The position numbers were made by a program, and so were the translations under genes. Shown here piece by piece: positions 56,606 through 64,000 of a stretch of DNA of 64,000 bases. Within the stretch, counting starts at the first letter, position 1, and every line of letters starts with the position of its first letter. Under the pieces are notes generated by a model. That model was not told where the DNA came from. It saw only the letters and a list, made by a program, of their open reading frames with translations, and ran no database searches. This DNA is from Vibrio campbellii CAIM 519 = NBRC 15631 = ATCC 25920 (GTDB lineage Bacteria > Pseudomonadota > Gammaproteobacteria > Enterobacterales > Vibrionaceae): assembly GCF_002163755.1 (NCBI RefSeq), contig NZ_CP015863.1, positions 2,418,001-2,482,000 on the forward strand, given 5' to 3'.

Positions 56606-58060
56606 ATGTTAAAACGCACTCGCTCGCTAGTTTGTTTATGCCTTGCTACTGCATTGAGTACACCTGCGCCGATTTACGCCAATAGTCTCGACCTCCCTGA
56701 TATTGGTACGGCAGCTGGGGGCACGCTGACAATCGATCAAGAGTTGATTTACGGCGACGCCTACATGCGTATGCTTCGATCAAGCAGCCCTATTGTTAGC
56801 GACCCTGTCATCAATGAATACATTGACACCCTCGGTCACCGTTTGGTCGCGAATGCAAATGACGTAAAAACTCCGTTTCATTTTTTCATGATTCGAGATC
56901 GCAACATCAACGCATTCGCCTTCTTTGGCGGTTATGTTGCTCTGCACTCGGGTCTGTTTTTACATGCTCGTACCGAAAGTGAACTGGCCTCTGTTGTCGC
57001 GCACGAAATCGCGCACGTCACACAGCGCCACCTCGCACGAAGCATGGAAGAGCAAGCACGTCGTTCTCCTGCAACGATGGCTGCATTGGCTGGCGCGCTG
57101 TTACTCGCCATTGCCGCCCCAGAAGCAGGCATGGCAGCCGTAACGGCAGCAACCGCAGGCAACATGCAAAGCCAAATCAACTACACCCGCTCAAACGAAA
57201 AAGAAGCCGACCGTTTTGGTATCGCGACACTGGCAAAAGCAGGCTTTGACGCACAAGCAATGCCACGTTTTTTTGGTCGCCTAGCGGATGAATATCGCTA
57301 CGCCAGCAAGCCACCACCAATGCTGCTGACTCACCCATTACCAGAAGACCGTATTACCGATAGCCGAGCACGTGCCCGAGCTTATCCGCCAATGCGCATC
57401 ATGCCGTCGATTGACTACCACTTGACGCGAGCTCGGATCGTTGCGCGTTACGCAGGTATCGATGGACAAGCTGCGATGGGATGGTTTAAACGTACTCAGA
57501 AAAAAGCCTCACAAGAAATCATGTCATCGTTTGATTACGGGCGTGCGCTGGTTCACTTAGATAACAAACGCCTGAGCGAAGCAGAGCCGCTGCTGAAAAA
57601 GCTGCTACAACAAGACCCTGGCAACCCATTCTACTTAGACGCAATGACAGATTTGTACATTGCGCAGAAAAAGCCACAAAGAGCGGTCGATATGCTGAGC
57701 AGCGCGCTAAAACGTAATCCGCAAAACAACGTCTTAACCATCAACTATGCCAACGCATTACTTGAAGCGAAGAAAGACGAAGAAGCAGTACGTATTCTGC
57801 AGCGCTACACTCACGATAACCCAGAAGACACCAATGGTTGGCACCTGCTTTCAAAAGGCAACCACGCTCTGGGCAACAATGATGAAGAACTCGCCGCACG
57901 TGCCGAAATTTTGGCATTGCGAGCAAACTGGAACAAAGCGATCCAGTATTATAGTGAGGCAAGTAAAATTGCTGAGTTGGGCAGCTTGAAACAAGCTCGA
58001 TATGATGCTCGTATCGACCAACTGATGATCCAAAGAGATCGATTCATGGCATTACAATAA
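56606..58060 (+). CDS. bepA: Periplasmic M48 protease / chaperone BepA
   Basis: BepA (484 aa) watches over outer-membrane protein assembly, notably LptD. A signal peptide covers about 1-26. The zinc motif is H133-E-I-A-H137 with the third ligand in SNEKEADRFG. The C-terminal part (from about 300) consists of TPR-like helices (AEPLLKKLLQQDPGNPFYLD). It is followed by an arsC-like gene as in enterobacteria. Confidence 0.94.
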   Translation: MLKRTRSLVCLCLATALSTPAPIYANSLDLPDIGTAAGGTLTIDQELIYGDAYMRMLRSSSPIVSDPVINEYIDTLGHRLVANANDVKTPFHFFMIRDRNINAFAFFGGYVALHSGLFLHARTESELASVVAHEIAHVTQRHLARSMEEQARRSPATMAALAGALLLAIAAPEAGMAAVTAATAGNMQSQINYTRSNEKEADRFGIATLAKAGFDAQAMPRFFGRLADEYRYASKPPPMLLTHPLPEDRITDSRARARAYPPMRIMPSIDYHLTRARIVARYAGIDGQAAMGWFKRTQKKASQEIMSSFDYGRALVHLDNKRLSEAEPLLKKLLQQDPGNPFYLDAMTDLYIAQKKPQRAVDMLSSALKRNPQNNVLTINYANALLEAKKDEEAVRILQRYTHDNPEDTNGWHLLSKGNHALGNNDEELAARAEILALRANWNKAIQYYSEASKIAELGSLKQARYDARIDQLMIQRDRFMALQ

Positions 58061-58076
58061 CGAAATGGAGAAAACC

Positions 58077-58427
58077 ATGTCAGTCGTGATTTATCACAAC
58101 CCTCGTTGCTCGAAGAGCCGTCAAACTCTAGAACTGCTTGAGCAAAATGGTGTAACACCGGAAGTGGTTAAATACCTAGATACACCGCTTAATGTTGAAC
58201 AACTGAAAGCACTTTACGCTCAACTTGGTTTTTCTTCAGTACGCGAAATGATGCGTACCAAAGAAGACATTTACAAAGAGCTAGCACTTGGTGACACCTC
58301 AGTGACTGATGAGCAGCTTTTCGATGCAATGGCGCAAAACCCTAAACTGTTCGAGCGCCCTGTTGTGGTTGCAAACGGTAAAGCGAAGATCGGTCGTCCA
58401 CCAGAGCAAGTGTTGGAAATTCTATAA
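58077..58427 (+). CDS. arsC: Glutaredoxin-type arsenate reductase ArsC-like
   Basis: This 116 aa protein has the catalytic cysteine C11 in YHNPRCSKSRQTLELL and the family RP motif in FERPVVVANGKAKIGRPPE. It resembles the YfgD/ArsC group; true arsenate reduction cannot be told from sequence. The ATG at 58077 has GGAG eight bases upstream; the ATG at 58065 contains that site and is rejected. Confidence 0.9.
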   Translation: MSVVIYHNPRCSKSRQTLELLEQNGVTPEVVKYLDTPLNVEQLKALYAQLGFSSVREMMRTKEDIYKELALGDTSVTDEQLFDAMAQNPKLFERPVVVANGKAKIGRPPEQVLEIL

Positions 58428-59000
58428 ATGGATTGCCAGATCCTCATTTTGTATTTCAGCCGTCATGGCTCAACAAAACAGCTGGCAAGACAGATAGCAA
58501 GAGGGGTCGAATCGACTCCTCATTGCGAAGCGATTTTGCGTACAGTTGAAGAATTGTCACCTCACTCACATACCCCTTCTGATCCACTTGTTACTCTAGA
58601 TGAATTGAAGCAGTGCGATGGTCTCGCGTTTGGCAGCCCAGTATGGTTTGGCAACATGGCAGCGCCGCTCAAGCACTTTTGGGATCAAACCACACCTTTG
58701 TGGGTGAATGGCGACCTTATCGATAAACCAGCCTGTGTGTTTACCTCATCGTCTTCAATGCACGGTGGTCAAGAGACGACTCTACAGAGCATGATGACCC
58801 CACTTCTGCATCACGGCATGATGGTGTTGGGTATTCCTTACTCAGAGCCCGAACTGCACACCACAAAGTCTGGTGGCACGCCTTATGGGGCAAGCAGTGT
58901 AGGACACGAACCAAGTCTTACTGCAGAAGAGATTCGTCTCGCACAACAATTAGGAAAACGACTGGCAACCGCAGCGCAAAAGCTCAAAGGAAGTCAGTAA
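58428..59000 (+). CDS. Flavodoxin-like NAD(P)H:quinone oxidoreductase (WrbA family)
   Basis: This 190 aa protein has a flavodoxin fold. The FMN phosphate loop is LYFSRHGSTKQLARQI, FGSPVWFGNMAAPLKHFWDQT is a WrbA hallmark, and the later GGQETTL supplies flavin contacts. It starts directly after the arsC-like stop, so the two are coupled. It probably carries out two-electron quinone reduction. Confidence 0.9.
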   Translation: MDCQILILYFSRHGSTKQLARQIARGVESTPHCEAILRTVEELSPHSHTPSDPLVTLDELKQCDGLAFGSPVWFGNMAAPLKHFWDQTTPLWVNGDLIDKPACVFTSSSSMHGGQETTLQSMMTPLLHHGMMVLGIPYSEPELHTTKSGGTPYGASSVGHEPSLTAEEIRLAQQLGKRLATAAQKLKGSQ

Positions 59001-59020
59001 GCTCAAGGATAAGTAAATCG

Positions 59021-59461
59021 ATGTCTGACATTATCGACCAACCACCTCTCAGCACACGCACCCAAACCTATCGCTACATGGCGCTATTTGGCAATTTGGC
59101 GTTATTGGCTTGGGTCGCAATTTGGCAACTAGCCCTTTCCCCTCACCCGCATCTAAGCAGCACTACGCTGGCAATTGCGTGGTGTATCCCTCTATTATTG
59201 CCGCTTCCGGGTATTCTTGCGGGCAAGCCTTACACGCACGCGTGGGCAAACTTCGTCTTAATGCTTTACTTCTTGCACGCCCTAACGATTCTGTATGTTG
59301 ATGGCGGTGAGCGATGGTTAGCCGTTGTGGAGTTAGCGCTTACCTCACTTGGCTTCGTCGGCAACATATTGTTTGCACGAGCACGAGGTAAAGAATTAGG
59401 TTTGAAGCTAAAACGCTTGTCTCAAGTTGAGAAAGAAGAGAAAGCGAAATTCAATAAGTAA
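59021..59461 (+). CDS. DUF2069 membrane protein
   Basis: This 146 aa protein has four membrane helices and a Lys/Glu-rich C-terminal tail. It resembles DUF2069 (middle part PGILAGKPYTHAWANFVLM, then FLHALTILYVDGGERWLA), a family of unknown function. It ends the bepA-arsC-wrbA row and is followed by a strong hairpin. Confidence 0.83.
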   Translation: MSDIIDQPPLSTRTQTYRYMALFGNLALLAWVAIWQLALSPHPHLSSTTLAIAWCIPLLLPLPGILAGKPYTHAWANFVLMLYFLHALTILYVDGGERWLAVVELALTSLGFVGNILFARARGKELGLKLKRLSQVEKEEKAKFNK

Positions 59462-59566
59462 TAAGGAATAAGTAATAAGCTCAGAGACATCCAGCTTCAG
59501 TCTCTGCATAATATTCGCCAATGTAATGTTGGAAATGTAGCTACCTTACTTAGGACGGTACTACAT

Positions 59567-59597
59567 AAAAAAGAGTCGCACTAGGCGACTCTTTTTT
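59567..59597. terminator. Terminator after DUF2069 gene (bidirectional)
   Basis: A 13-bp stem (AAAAAAGAGTCGC) with a 5-base loop and a long T run on the plus strand and A run on the other side. It also serves the convergent DUF2066 gene. Confidence 0.93.
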
Positions 59598-59621
59598 TGT
59601 TCGTTTTTTATTGAACACGAG

Positions 59622-60911
59622 TTAAGTCAGATGATCTTCAACCACGTCTGTTTCTAGCACTGGCGCGATTTCTGATTCTTCCTCTACTGGCTCAGCTTGA
59701 GTACGCACAGGCGCCTTCCACTTATAGATCAAGTCGTATTGCACTGGTGCTGGCTGAGCGATCACAGGCTGCTCTGGCTGAGCCTGCTCGTTCGCCGTAT
59801 CGAGTTCGACCACATTCGCCGTTTGACCTTCTTCTGACTCTGCTGGCAATTGTGCTGGTTGAGCAGGTTCTACCGGAAGCTGCACTGGTGTTGCTGGTTC
59901 CATACCCACCATCGGATCTTCAGTCACTTCTAACGGACGAATCGAAGACGCTTCTTGCTCAAACGCCTGCTGTGAGGCCAATAGATGAATTGTTAGCGTC
60001 ACTTGGTTGCCTTGAATACGCTTGATTTCCGTACCCGCTACCGAGTTAAGCTTGGTTAGCGAATTCTCTAGCTCAAAGAAATCCATTGCTGATTCAACGT
60101 TCAGTACTTTCACATCTAGGGCTTTAGACGATTTGCTTGAAACCACCACCGCACTCTTCTTCGCGTAGTAATCAGCAATACCGCCCATCATCGCAGGAAT
60201 CGCATTCGCACCTGATGCAGAACCACTGCGTGGAGACTGCTTTGATTCAGATAATTGTGCTGGTGATTGGTCGTACAGAGTCCAGCGAAGCTTATCGCCT
60301 TGAACGCGTACGATCAGTACCGCATCGACCGGGTAACGTTGGCTCGCTTGGCTAATTGGATCAACGAAGTCACCCCAAAGGTCAGACACATTCACACCCG
60401 TCACATCATCAAAATCACCCACGGGCATAGTGACTGGTAAACCACGCGCTTGTGCGGCTTCACGCAACGCAGCTGCACTTGCTGAATCTGAGTGCTCCCA
60501 CGTAATCGTACGATCGTAGCCCTGCTCTTCTACCATCCACACCAAAATGTTGGCACGGTTTGGTGACCACAATGGAAGCTGAGCTTGAGTCAGCAGTGAA
60601 CGGATTTGGCCGCTGTTAAACAGCATCTTCAAGCTGTTTTGACCATCAATTTGGCCGTAACCAAGTTGAGAAATATAGCGAGAACTTGAACCCACTGCTT
60701 TCTTAATTACTGGGTTGCTAAGGGAAGATTGGCTGCCAGTCGCACGCACAATCACATCTTGCATACCTTGTTGACGAGCGAGTTCTTCGCCGTCTTTTTG
60801 CTCACCGTCGATCGCCACTTCGGCACGATAGATATCCACCTGAGTTAATGCATAAACTGGCAGAGACAACCAACCTATCAATAAGAGAGCTAAATAGCGC
60901 ATAGTTTTCAT
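59622..60911 (-). CDS. DUF2066 exported protein
   Basis: This 429 aa protein has a signal peptide (RYLALLLIGWLSLPVYA) and the DUF2066 opening (VDIYRAEVAIDGEQKDGEEL, then GMQDVIVRATGSQSSLSNP). The C-terminal 110 residues are Pro/Glu/Gln-rich and probably disordered. Function unknown; envelope location is likely. The start is uncertain: ATG at 60911 or 60902, both near AGAGG; the frame opens further to 60944. Confidence 0.82.
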   Translation of the reverse strand: MKTMRYLALLLIGWLSLPVYALTQVDIYRAEVAIDGEQKDGEELARQQGMQDVIVRATGSQSSLSNPVIKKAVGSSSRYISQLGYGQIDGQNSLKMLFNSGQIRSLLTQAQLPLWSPNRANILVWMVEEQGYDRTITWEHSDSASAAALREAAQARGLPVTMPVGDFDDVTGVNVSDLWGDFVDPISQASQRYPVDAVLIVRVQGDKLRWTLYDQSPAQLSESKQSPRSGSASGANAIPAMMGGIADYYAKKSAVVVSSKSSKALDVKVLNVESAMDFFELENSLTKLNSVAGTEIKRIQGNQVTLTIHLLASQQAFEQEASSIRPLEVTEDPMVGMEPATPVQLPVEPAQPAQLPAESEEGQTANVVELDTANEQAQPEQPVIAQPAPVQYDLIYKWKAPVRTQAEPVEEESEIAPVLETDVVEDHLT

Positions 60912-61070
60912 AATCCTCTGAACAAGAACACGCATGATAAGCAACTATCAAAACTTGAGCAAGAAGAGTACTGAGTGAATTGTCGGTATTCTGACCAAGT
61001 TAAAACCCACTATGAGAACAAACTATTCCTTTCAATTATCAATCCATCCAAAAATTTGATCTAAGTAACA

Positions 61071-61086
61071 TTGCAATCGATTGCCG
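61071..61086 (+). promoter_or_regulatory. Candidate PurR operator before uraA
   Basis: The 12-base perfect palindrome GCAATCGATTGC matches the invariant core of the PurR box (GCAANCGNTTNC). Only the outermost consensus bases differ. It lies 53-68 bases before the uraA start. Confidence 0.65.
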
Positions 61087-61138
61087 TAGTGATAATATTC
61101 CGCGGATTTGTCTGCGTATCTCTGAATAGGAAATAATT

Positions 61139-62392
61139 ATGAAAAATGCGTTACAAGGCGCTCAGATGCTCTTTGTCGCTTTTGGTGCTCTCGTGCTGGT
61201 ACCACTACTGACTGGCCTTGACCCAAACGTTGCGCTATTTGGTGCTGGTGTGGGTACCCTTCTTTTCCAACTGACTACTAAACGTTCTGTCCCAATCTTC
61301 CTTGCCTCTTCTTTTGCGTTTATTGCTCCTATTATGTTCGGTATCCAAACTTGGGGTATCGGTGCAACCATGGGTGGCTTGATGGCTGCAGGTTTGGTTT
61401 ATGTGGCTCTTGGCGCAATGATCAAAGTACGCGGTGTTGGCTTCATCCATAAGATTCTGCCACCCGTTGTGGTTGGCCCAGTTATCATGGTGATTGGCCT
61501 TGGTCTGGCACCTACGGCAGTAAACATGGCAGTAGGTAAAACTGGTGACGGCGCAGTGCAGCTTATCAATGGCGATGCGGCAGTTATCATCTCAGCAGTA
61601 TCACTGCTAACAACGATTGCGCTGAGCGTGTTTGCGAAAGGCTTCCTAAAGCTGGTTCCTATCGTTGGCGGTATCTTGGCAGGTTACTCTGTTTCTCTAT
61701 TCTATGGCGTTGTGGATTTCACTCCGGTAGCGCAAGCGGCTTGGCTAGCAATGCCAAACTTCACCGCACCAGAGTTCAACATCAATGCGATCTTATTCAT
61801 GATCCCAGTGGCTATCGCTCCAGCAGTAGAGCACGTGGGTGACATGCTAGCGATTTCAAACGTGACGGGTAAAAACTACCTGAAGAAACCAGGTCTGCAC
61901 CGCACCATCGCAGGTGACGGGGTAGCAACAATTGCGGCCTCTATGGTTGGCGCGCCACCAAACACCACTTACAGCGAGGTAACCGGTGCGGTAATGCTAA
62001 CGAAAGCATTCAACCCAGTGATCATGACATGGGCAGCTATTACAGCGATCGTCCTTGCTCTAGTCGGCAAGCTTGGCGCGATTCTTCAAACGATTCCAGT
62101 TCCAGTAATGGGCGGCATCATGATTCTACTGTTTGGCTCTATCGCAACCGTTGGTCTAAACACACTGATTAAGAACAAAGTTGACCTGCACAAATCACGT
62201 AACCTAGTGATCGTAGCGGTAACGCTAGTATTTGGTATCGGCGGTATGGCTTTCGGCATTGGCGAGTTCAGCCTACAAGGTGTAAGCCTATGTGGTATCG
62301 TTGCAATCATTCTTAATCTAGTGCTACCAAACGACCTTGGTGAAAACCACGTGGTAGATAATACACAGATGGAAGAAGACAACGCGAAGTAA
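61139..62392 (+). CDS. uraA: Uracil:proton symporter UraA
   Basis: UraA (417 aa) is an NCS2-family nucleobase transporter with about 14 membrane segments. The uracil site glutamates are expected in AIAPAVEHVGDMLAIS and APPNTTYSEVTGAV, both present. The pattern VVVGPVIMVIGLGLAPTA is typical. It has its own leader with a PurR-like palindrome and converges on upp, which acts on the imported uracil. Confidence 0.95.
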   Translation: MKNALQGAQMLFVAFGALVLVPLLTGLDPNVALFGAGVGTLLFQLTTKRSVPIFLASSFAFIAPIMFGIQTWGIGATMGGLMAAGLVYVALGAMIKVRGVGFIHKILPPVVVGPVIMVIGLGLAPTAVNMAVGKTGDGAVQLINGDAAVIISAVSLLTTIALSVFAKGFLKLVPIVGGILAGYSVSLFYGVVDFTPVAQAAWLAMPNFTAPEFNINAILFMIPVAIAPAVEHVGDMLAISNVTGKNYLKKPGLHRTIAGDGVATIAASMVGAPPNTTYSEVTGAVMLTKAFNPVIMTWAAITAIVLALVGKLGAILQTIPVPVMGGIMILLFGSIATVGLNTLIKNKVDLHKSRNLVIVAVTLVFGIGGMAFGIGEFSLQGVSLCGIVAIILNLVLPNDLGENHVVDNTQMEEDNAK

Positions 62393-62470
62393 GTATGGTG
62401 CGGCTTGATTGATTTAAGTCGCCCTTCCTGATCTCGCATCTCGTAGCTAACTTTCAAATAGCAGAGACAA

Positions 62471-62497
62471 AAAAGGCTTGGTTTTCACCAAGCCTTT
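62471..62497. terminator. Bidirectional terminator uraA / upp
   Basis: A 10-bp stem AAAGGCTTGG with a TTTTCA loop lies between convergent uraA and upp, with T-rich sequence on both downstream sides. Confidence 0.92.
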
Positions 62498-62526
62498 ATT
62501 TTTGAATTCAGTAAAAACAATAATGC

Positions 62527-63153
62527 TTATTGAGTACCGAAGATCTTGTCACCTGCATCACCAAGACCAGGAACAATGTAACCTTTGTCGTTTAGCTTCT
62601 CATCGATTGCCGCTGTGTATAGCTCAACATCTGGGTGCGCTTTTTCTAGTGCTTCGATACCTTCAGGAGCCGCTACAAGAACAAGAATCTTGATTGCCTG
62701 ACAACCTTTCTCTTTTAGAAGATCGATTGTTGCGATCATAGAACCACCTGTTGCAAGCATTGGGTCAACAACTAGAGCAATACGCTCATCGATGTTAGAA
62801 GCAAGCTTGTTGAAGTATGGTACTGGCTCAAGTGTTTCTTCATCACGGTAGATACCTACAACACTGATACGTGCGCTTGGCATGTGCTCAAGAACGCCGT
62901 CCATCATACCTAGACCTGCACGCAGGATTGGCACTACTGTTACTTTCTTACCCTTGATTTGGTCAACTTCTACAGGACCATTCCAACCTTCAATGGTTAC
63001 TTTCTCTGTTTCAAAGTCTGCAGTCGCTTCGTAAGTAAGTAGGCTACCGACTTCTGTCGCTAACTCACGAAAACGCTTCGTGCTGATGTCACCTTCTCGC
63101 ATTAGACCGATTTTGTGTTTCACTAGAGGGTGTTTAACTTCAACAACTTTCAT
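62527..63153 (-). CDS. upp: Uracil phosphoribosyltransferase Upp
   Basis: Upp (208 aa) turns uracil and PRPP into UMP. The PRPP site is VVDPMLATGGSM and the uracil site lies in the C-terminal GYIVPGLGDAGDKIFGTQ. The frame opens eight codons further; the ATG at 63153 has GGAG six bases upstream and gives the standard 208 aa, so it is chosen. Confidence 0.97.
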   Translation of the reverse strand: MKVVEVKHPLVKHKIGLMREGDISTKRFRELATEVGSLLTYEATADFETEKVTIEGWNGPVEVDQIKGKKVTVVPILRAGLGMMDGVLEHMPSARISVVGIYRDEETLEPVPYFNKLASNIDERIALVVDPMLATGGSMIATIDLLKEKGCQAIKILVLVAAPEGIEALEKAHPDVELYTAAIDEKLNDKGYIVPGLGDAGDKIFGTQ

Positions 63154-63250
63154 TTCCATCTCCGGCTTTATTGGCAATATTTAAACAAACCTTCAGATTA
63201 TACATGATTTTTGCAGGGATATCAGGATAGTTCACTAAAGAAAAAAACCG

Positions 63251-63266
63251 ACGCAAACGTTTGCTA
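63251..63266 (+). promoter_or_regulatory. PurR operator between upp and purM
   Basis: ACGCAAACGTTTGCTA is an almost exact PurR box (consensus ACGCAAACGTTTGCGT). It lies 66-81 bases before the purM start and 98-113 before upp, so it probably controls purM and may affect upp. Confidence 0.9.
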
Positions 63267-63331
63267 TCTGTATTTAACCACTGGTAGAATAGTGCCGTTT
63301 TCATATCCAACTTAAAAACCGAGGACTTCCC

Positions 63332-64000
63332 TGTGAGTGGTAACAACTCTTCTCTTAGCTATAAAGACGCTGGTGTAGATATTGATGCAGGCAACGCGCT
63401 TGTAGATCGTATTAAAGGTGCGGTTAAGCGTACTCGTCGCCCTGAAGTGATGGGTGGTATCGGCGGTTTTGGCGCATTGTGTGAATTGCCGACAAAATAC
63501 AAACAACCTGTACTGGTTTCTGGTACTGATGGTGTAGGTACAAAACTTCGCCTAGCGCTGGATATGAACAAGCATGACACTATCGGCGTTGACCTAGTGG
63601 CAATGTGTGTAAACGACCTAATCGTTCAAGGTGCTGAGCCTCTATTCTTCCTAGATTACTACGCAACAGGCAAACTAGACGTAGACACAGCGGCAGACGT
63701 AGTTTCTGGTATCGCTGATGGCTGTGTTCAAGCAGGCTGTGCACTTATCGGTGGCGAAACGGCGGAAATGCCGGGCATGTACGAAGGCGAAGACTACGAC
63801 GTTGCTGGCTTCTGTGTTGGCGTAGTAGAAAAAGAAGACGTAATTGACGGCACCAAAGTAGCAGCGGGCGATGCACTTATCGCGGTTGGCTCAAGCGGTC
63901 CACACTCAAACGGTTACTCTCTTATCCGTAAGATCCTAGAAGTATCTGACGCAGATAAGAACGAAGAGCTAGCAGGTCGTACTATCGGTGAACACCTACT
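63332..64000 (+). CDS. purM: Phosphoribosylformylglycinamidine cyclo-ligase PurM (3'-truncated by window edge)
   Basis: PurM makes aminoimidazole ribonucleotide in purine synthesis. The first 223 codons are seen, about two thirds of the usual 346. The start is GTG, with GAGG eight bases upstream. Family marks are GGIGGFGALCELP, the ATP-binding GTDGVGTKL, GVDLVAMCVNDLIVQGAEPLFF and GGETAEMPGMY. The PurR box upstream fits purine control. Confidence 0.96.

Overview
The window is a stretch of chromosome from a marine Vibrio, most likely of the Harveyi/Parahaemolyticus group. The polar-flagellum order flaF-flaB-flaA-flaG-flaH(fliD)-flaI-flaJ(fliS)-flaK(flrA)-flaL(flrB)-flaM(flrC)-fliE...flhB / flhA-flhF-flhG-fliA-cheYZAB-parC-parP-cheW matches the large polar flagellar locus known from that group. 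Protein sizes and the neighbouring housekeeping genes also fit Vibrionaceae. The species cannot be fixed from the sequence alone. I saw no transposase, integrase, phage gene, CRISPR array, rRNA or tRNA.

Layout. (1) 1-7022, minus strand: the complete cytochrome c maturation series ccmABCDEFGH and most of ccmI, which runs off the left edge. (2) 7222-19938, minus: one long late unit headed by flhA, with flhF and flhG (flagellar number and place), fliA (sigma-28), cheY, cheZ, cheA, cheB, parC/parP (polar placement of the chemosensory array), cheW and a DUF2802 gene, closed by a strong hairpin at about 7190-7215. (3) 20177-27716, minus: fliK-fliL-fliM-fliN-fliO-fliP-fliQ-fliR-flhB (hook-length control, C-ring, export gate). 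(4) 27978-28292, plus: a lone NIPSNAP-like gene facing the other way between fliK and fliJ. (5) 28329-34140, minus: fliE-fliF-fliG-fliH-fliI-fliJ. (6) 34261-38397, minus: flrC, flrB, flrA, the regulatory cascade. (7) 38684-45917, minus: fliS, flaI, fliD, flaG and three flagellins flaA, flaB, flaF. (8) 46079-64000, mixed strands: a Dyp-type peroxidase with its yfeZ-like partner, small DUF genes, yffB-dapE, a VanY-like M15 peptidase, bamC-dapA, gcvR-bcp, perM and a TusA-like gene, bepA-arsC-wrbA-like-DUF2069, a DUF2066 gene, uraA, upp, and the 5' part of purM.

The genes of the left two thirds form one developmental programme. FlrA, a sigma-54 activator, is expected to switch on flrBC. FlrC then drives sigma-54 promoters, and FliA drives sigma-28 promoters. 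The DNA supports this: good -24/-12 elements precede flrB, fliE and flhA, with a weaker one before fliK, and sigma-28 elements with exact 11-base spacing precede flaA, flaB and flaF. FlhF/FlhG place the flagellum at the pole; ParC/ParP/CheA/CheW place the chemotaxis array there.

The points most worth a second look are: a tandem FliM-like docking peptide in the CheA linker, shared in form with CheZ and FliM; a perfect 22-copy hexanucleotide tract coding (Glu-Pro)22 in parP; NPEH instead of NPTH at the FlhB autocleavage site; the antiparallel NIPSNAP gene; a 33-residue-period repeat in FliD; and PurR-type operators before both uraA and purM. I found no convincing wholly new system. The nearest to undescribed parts are the DUF2802 gene in the che unit and the NIPSNAP-like gene.
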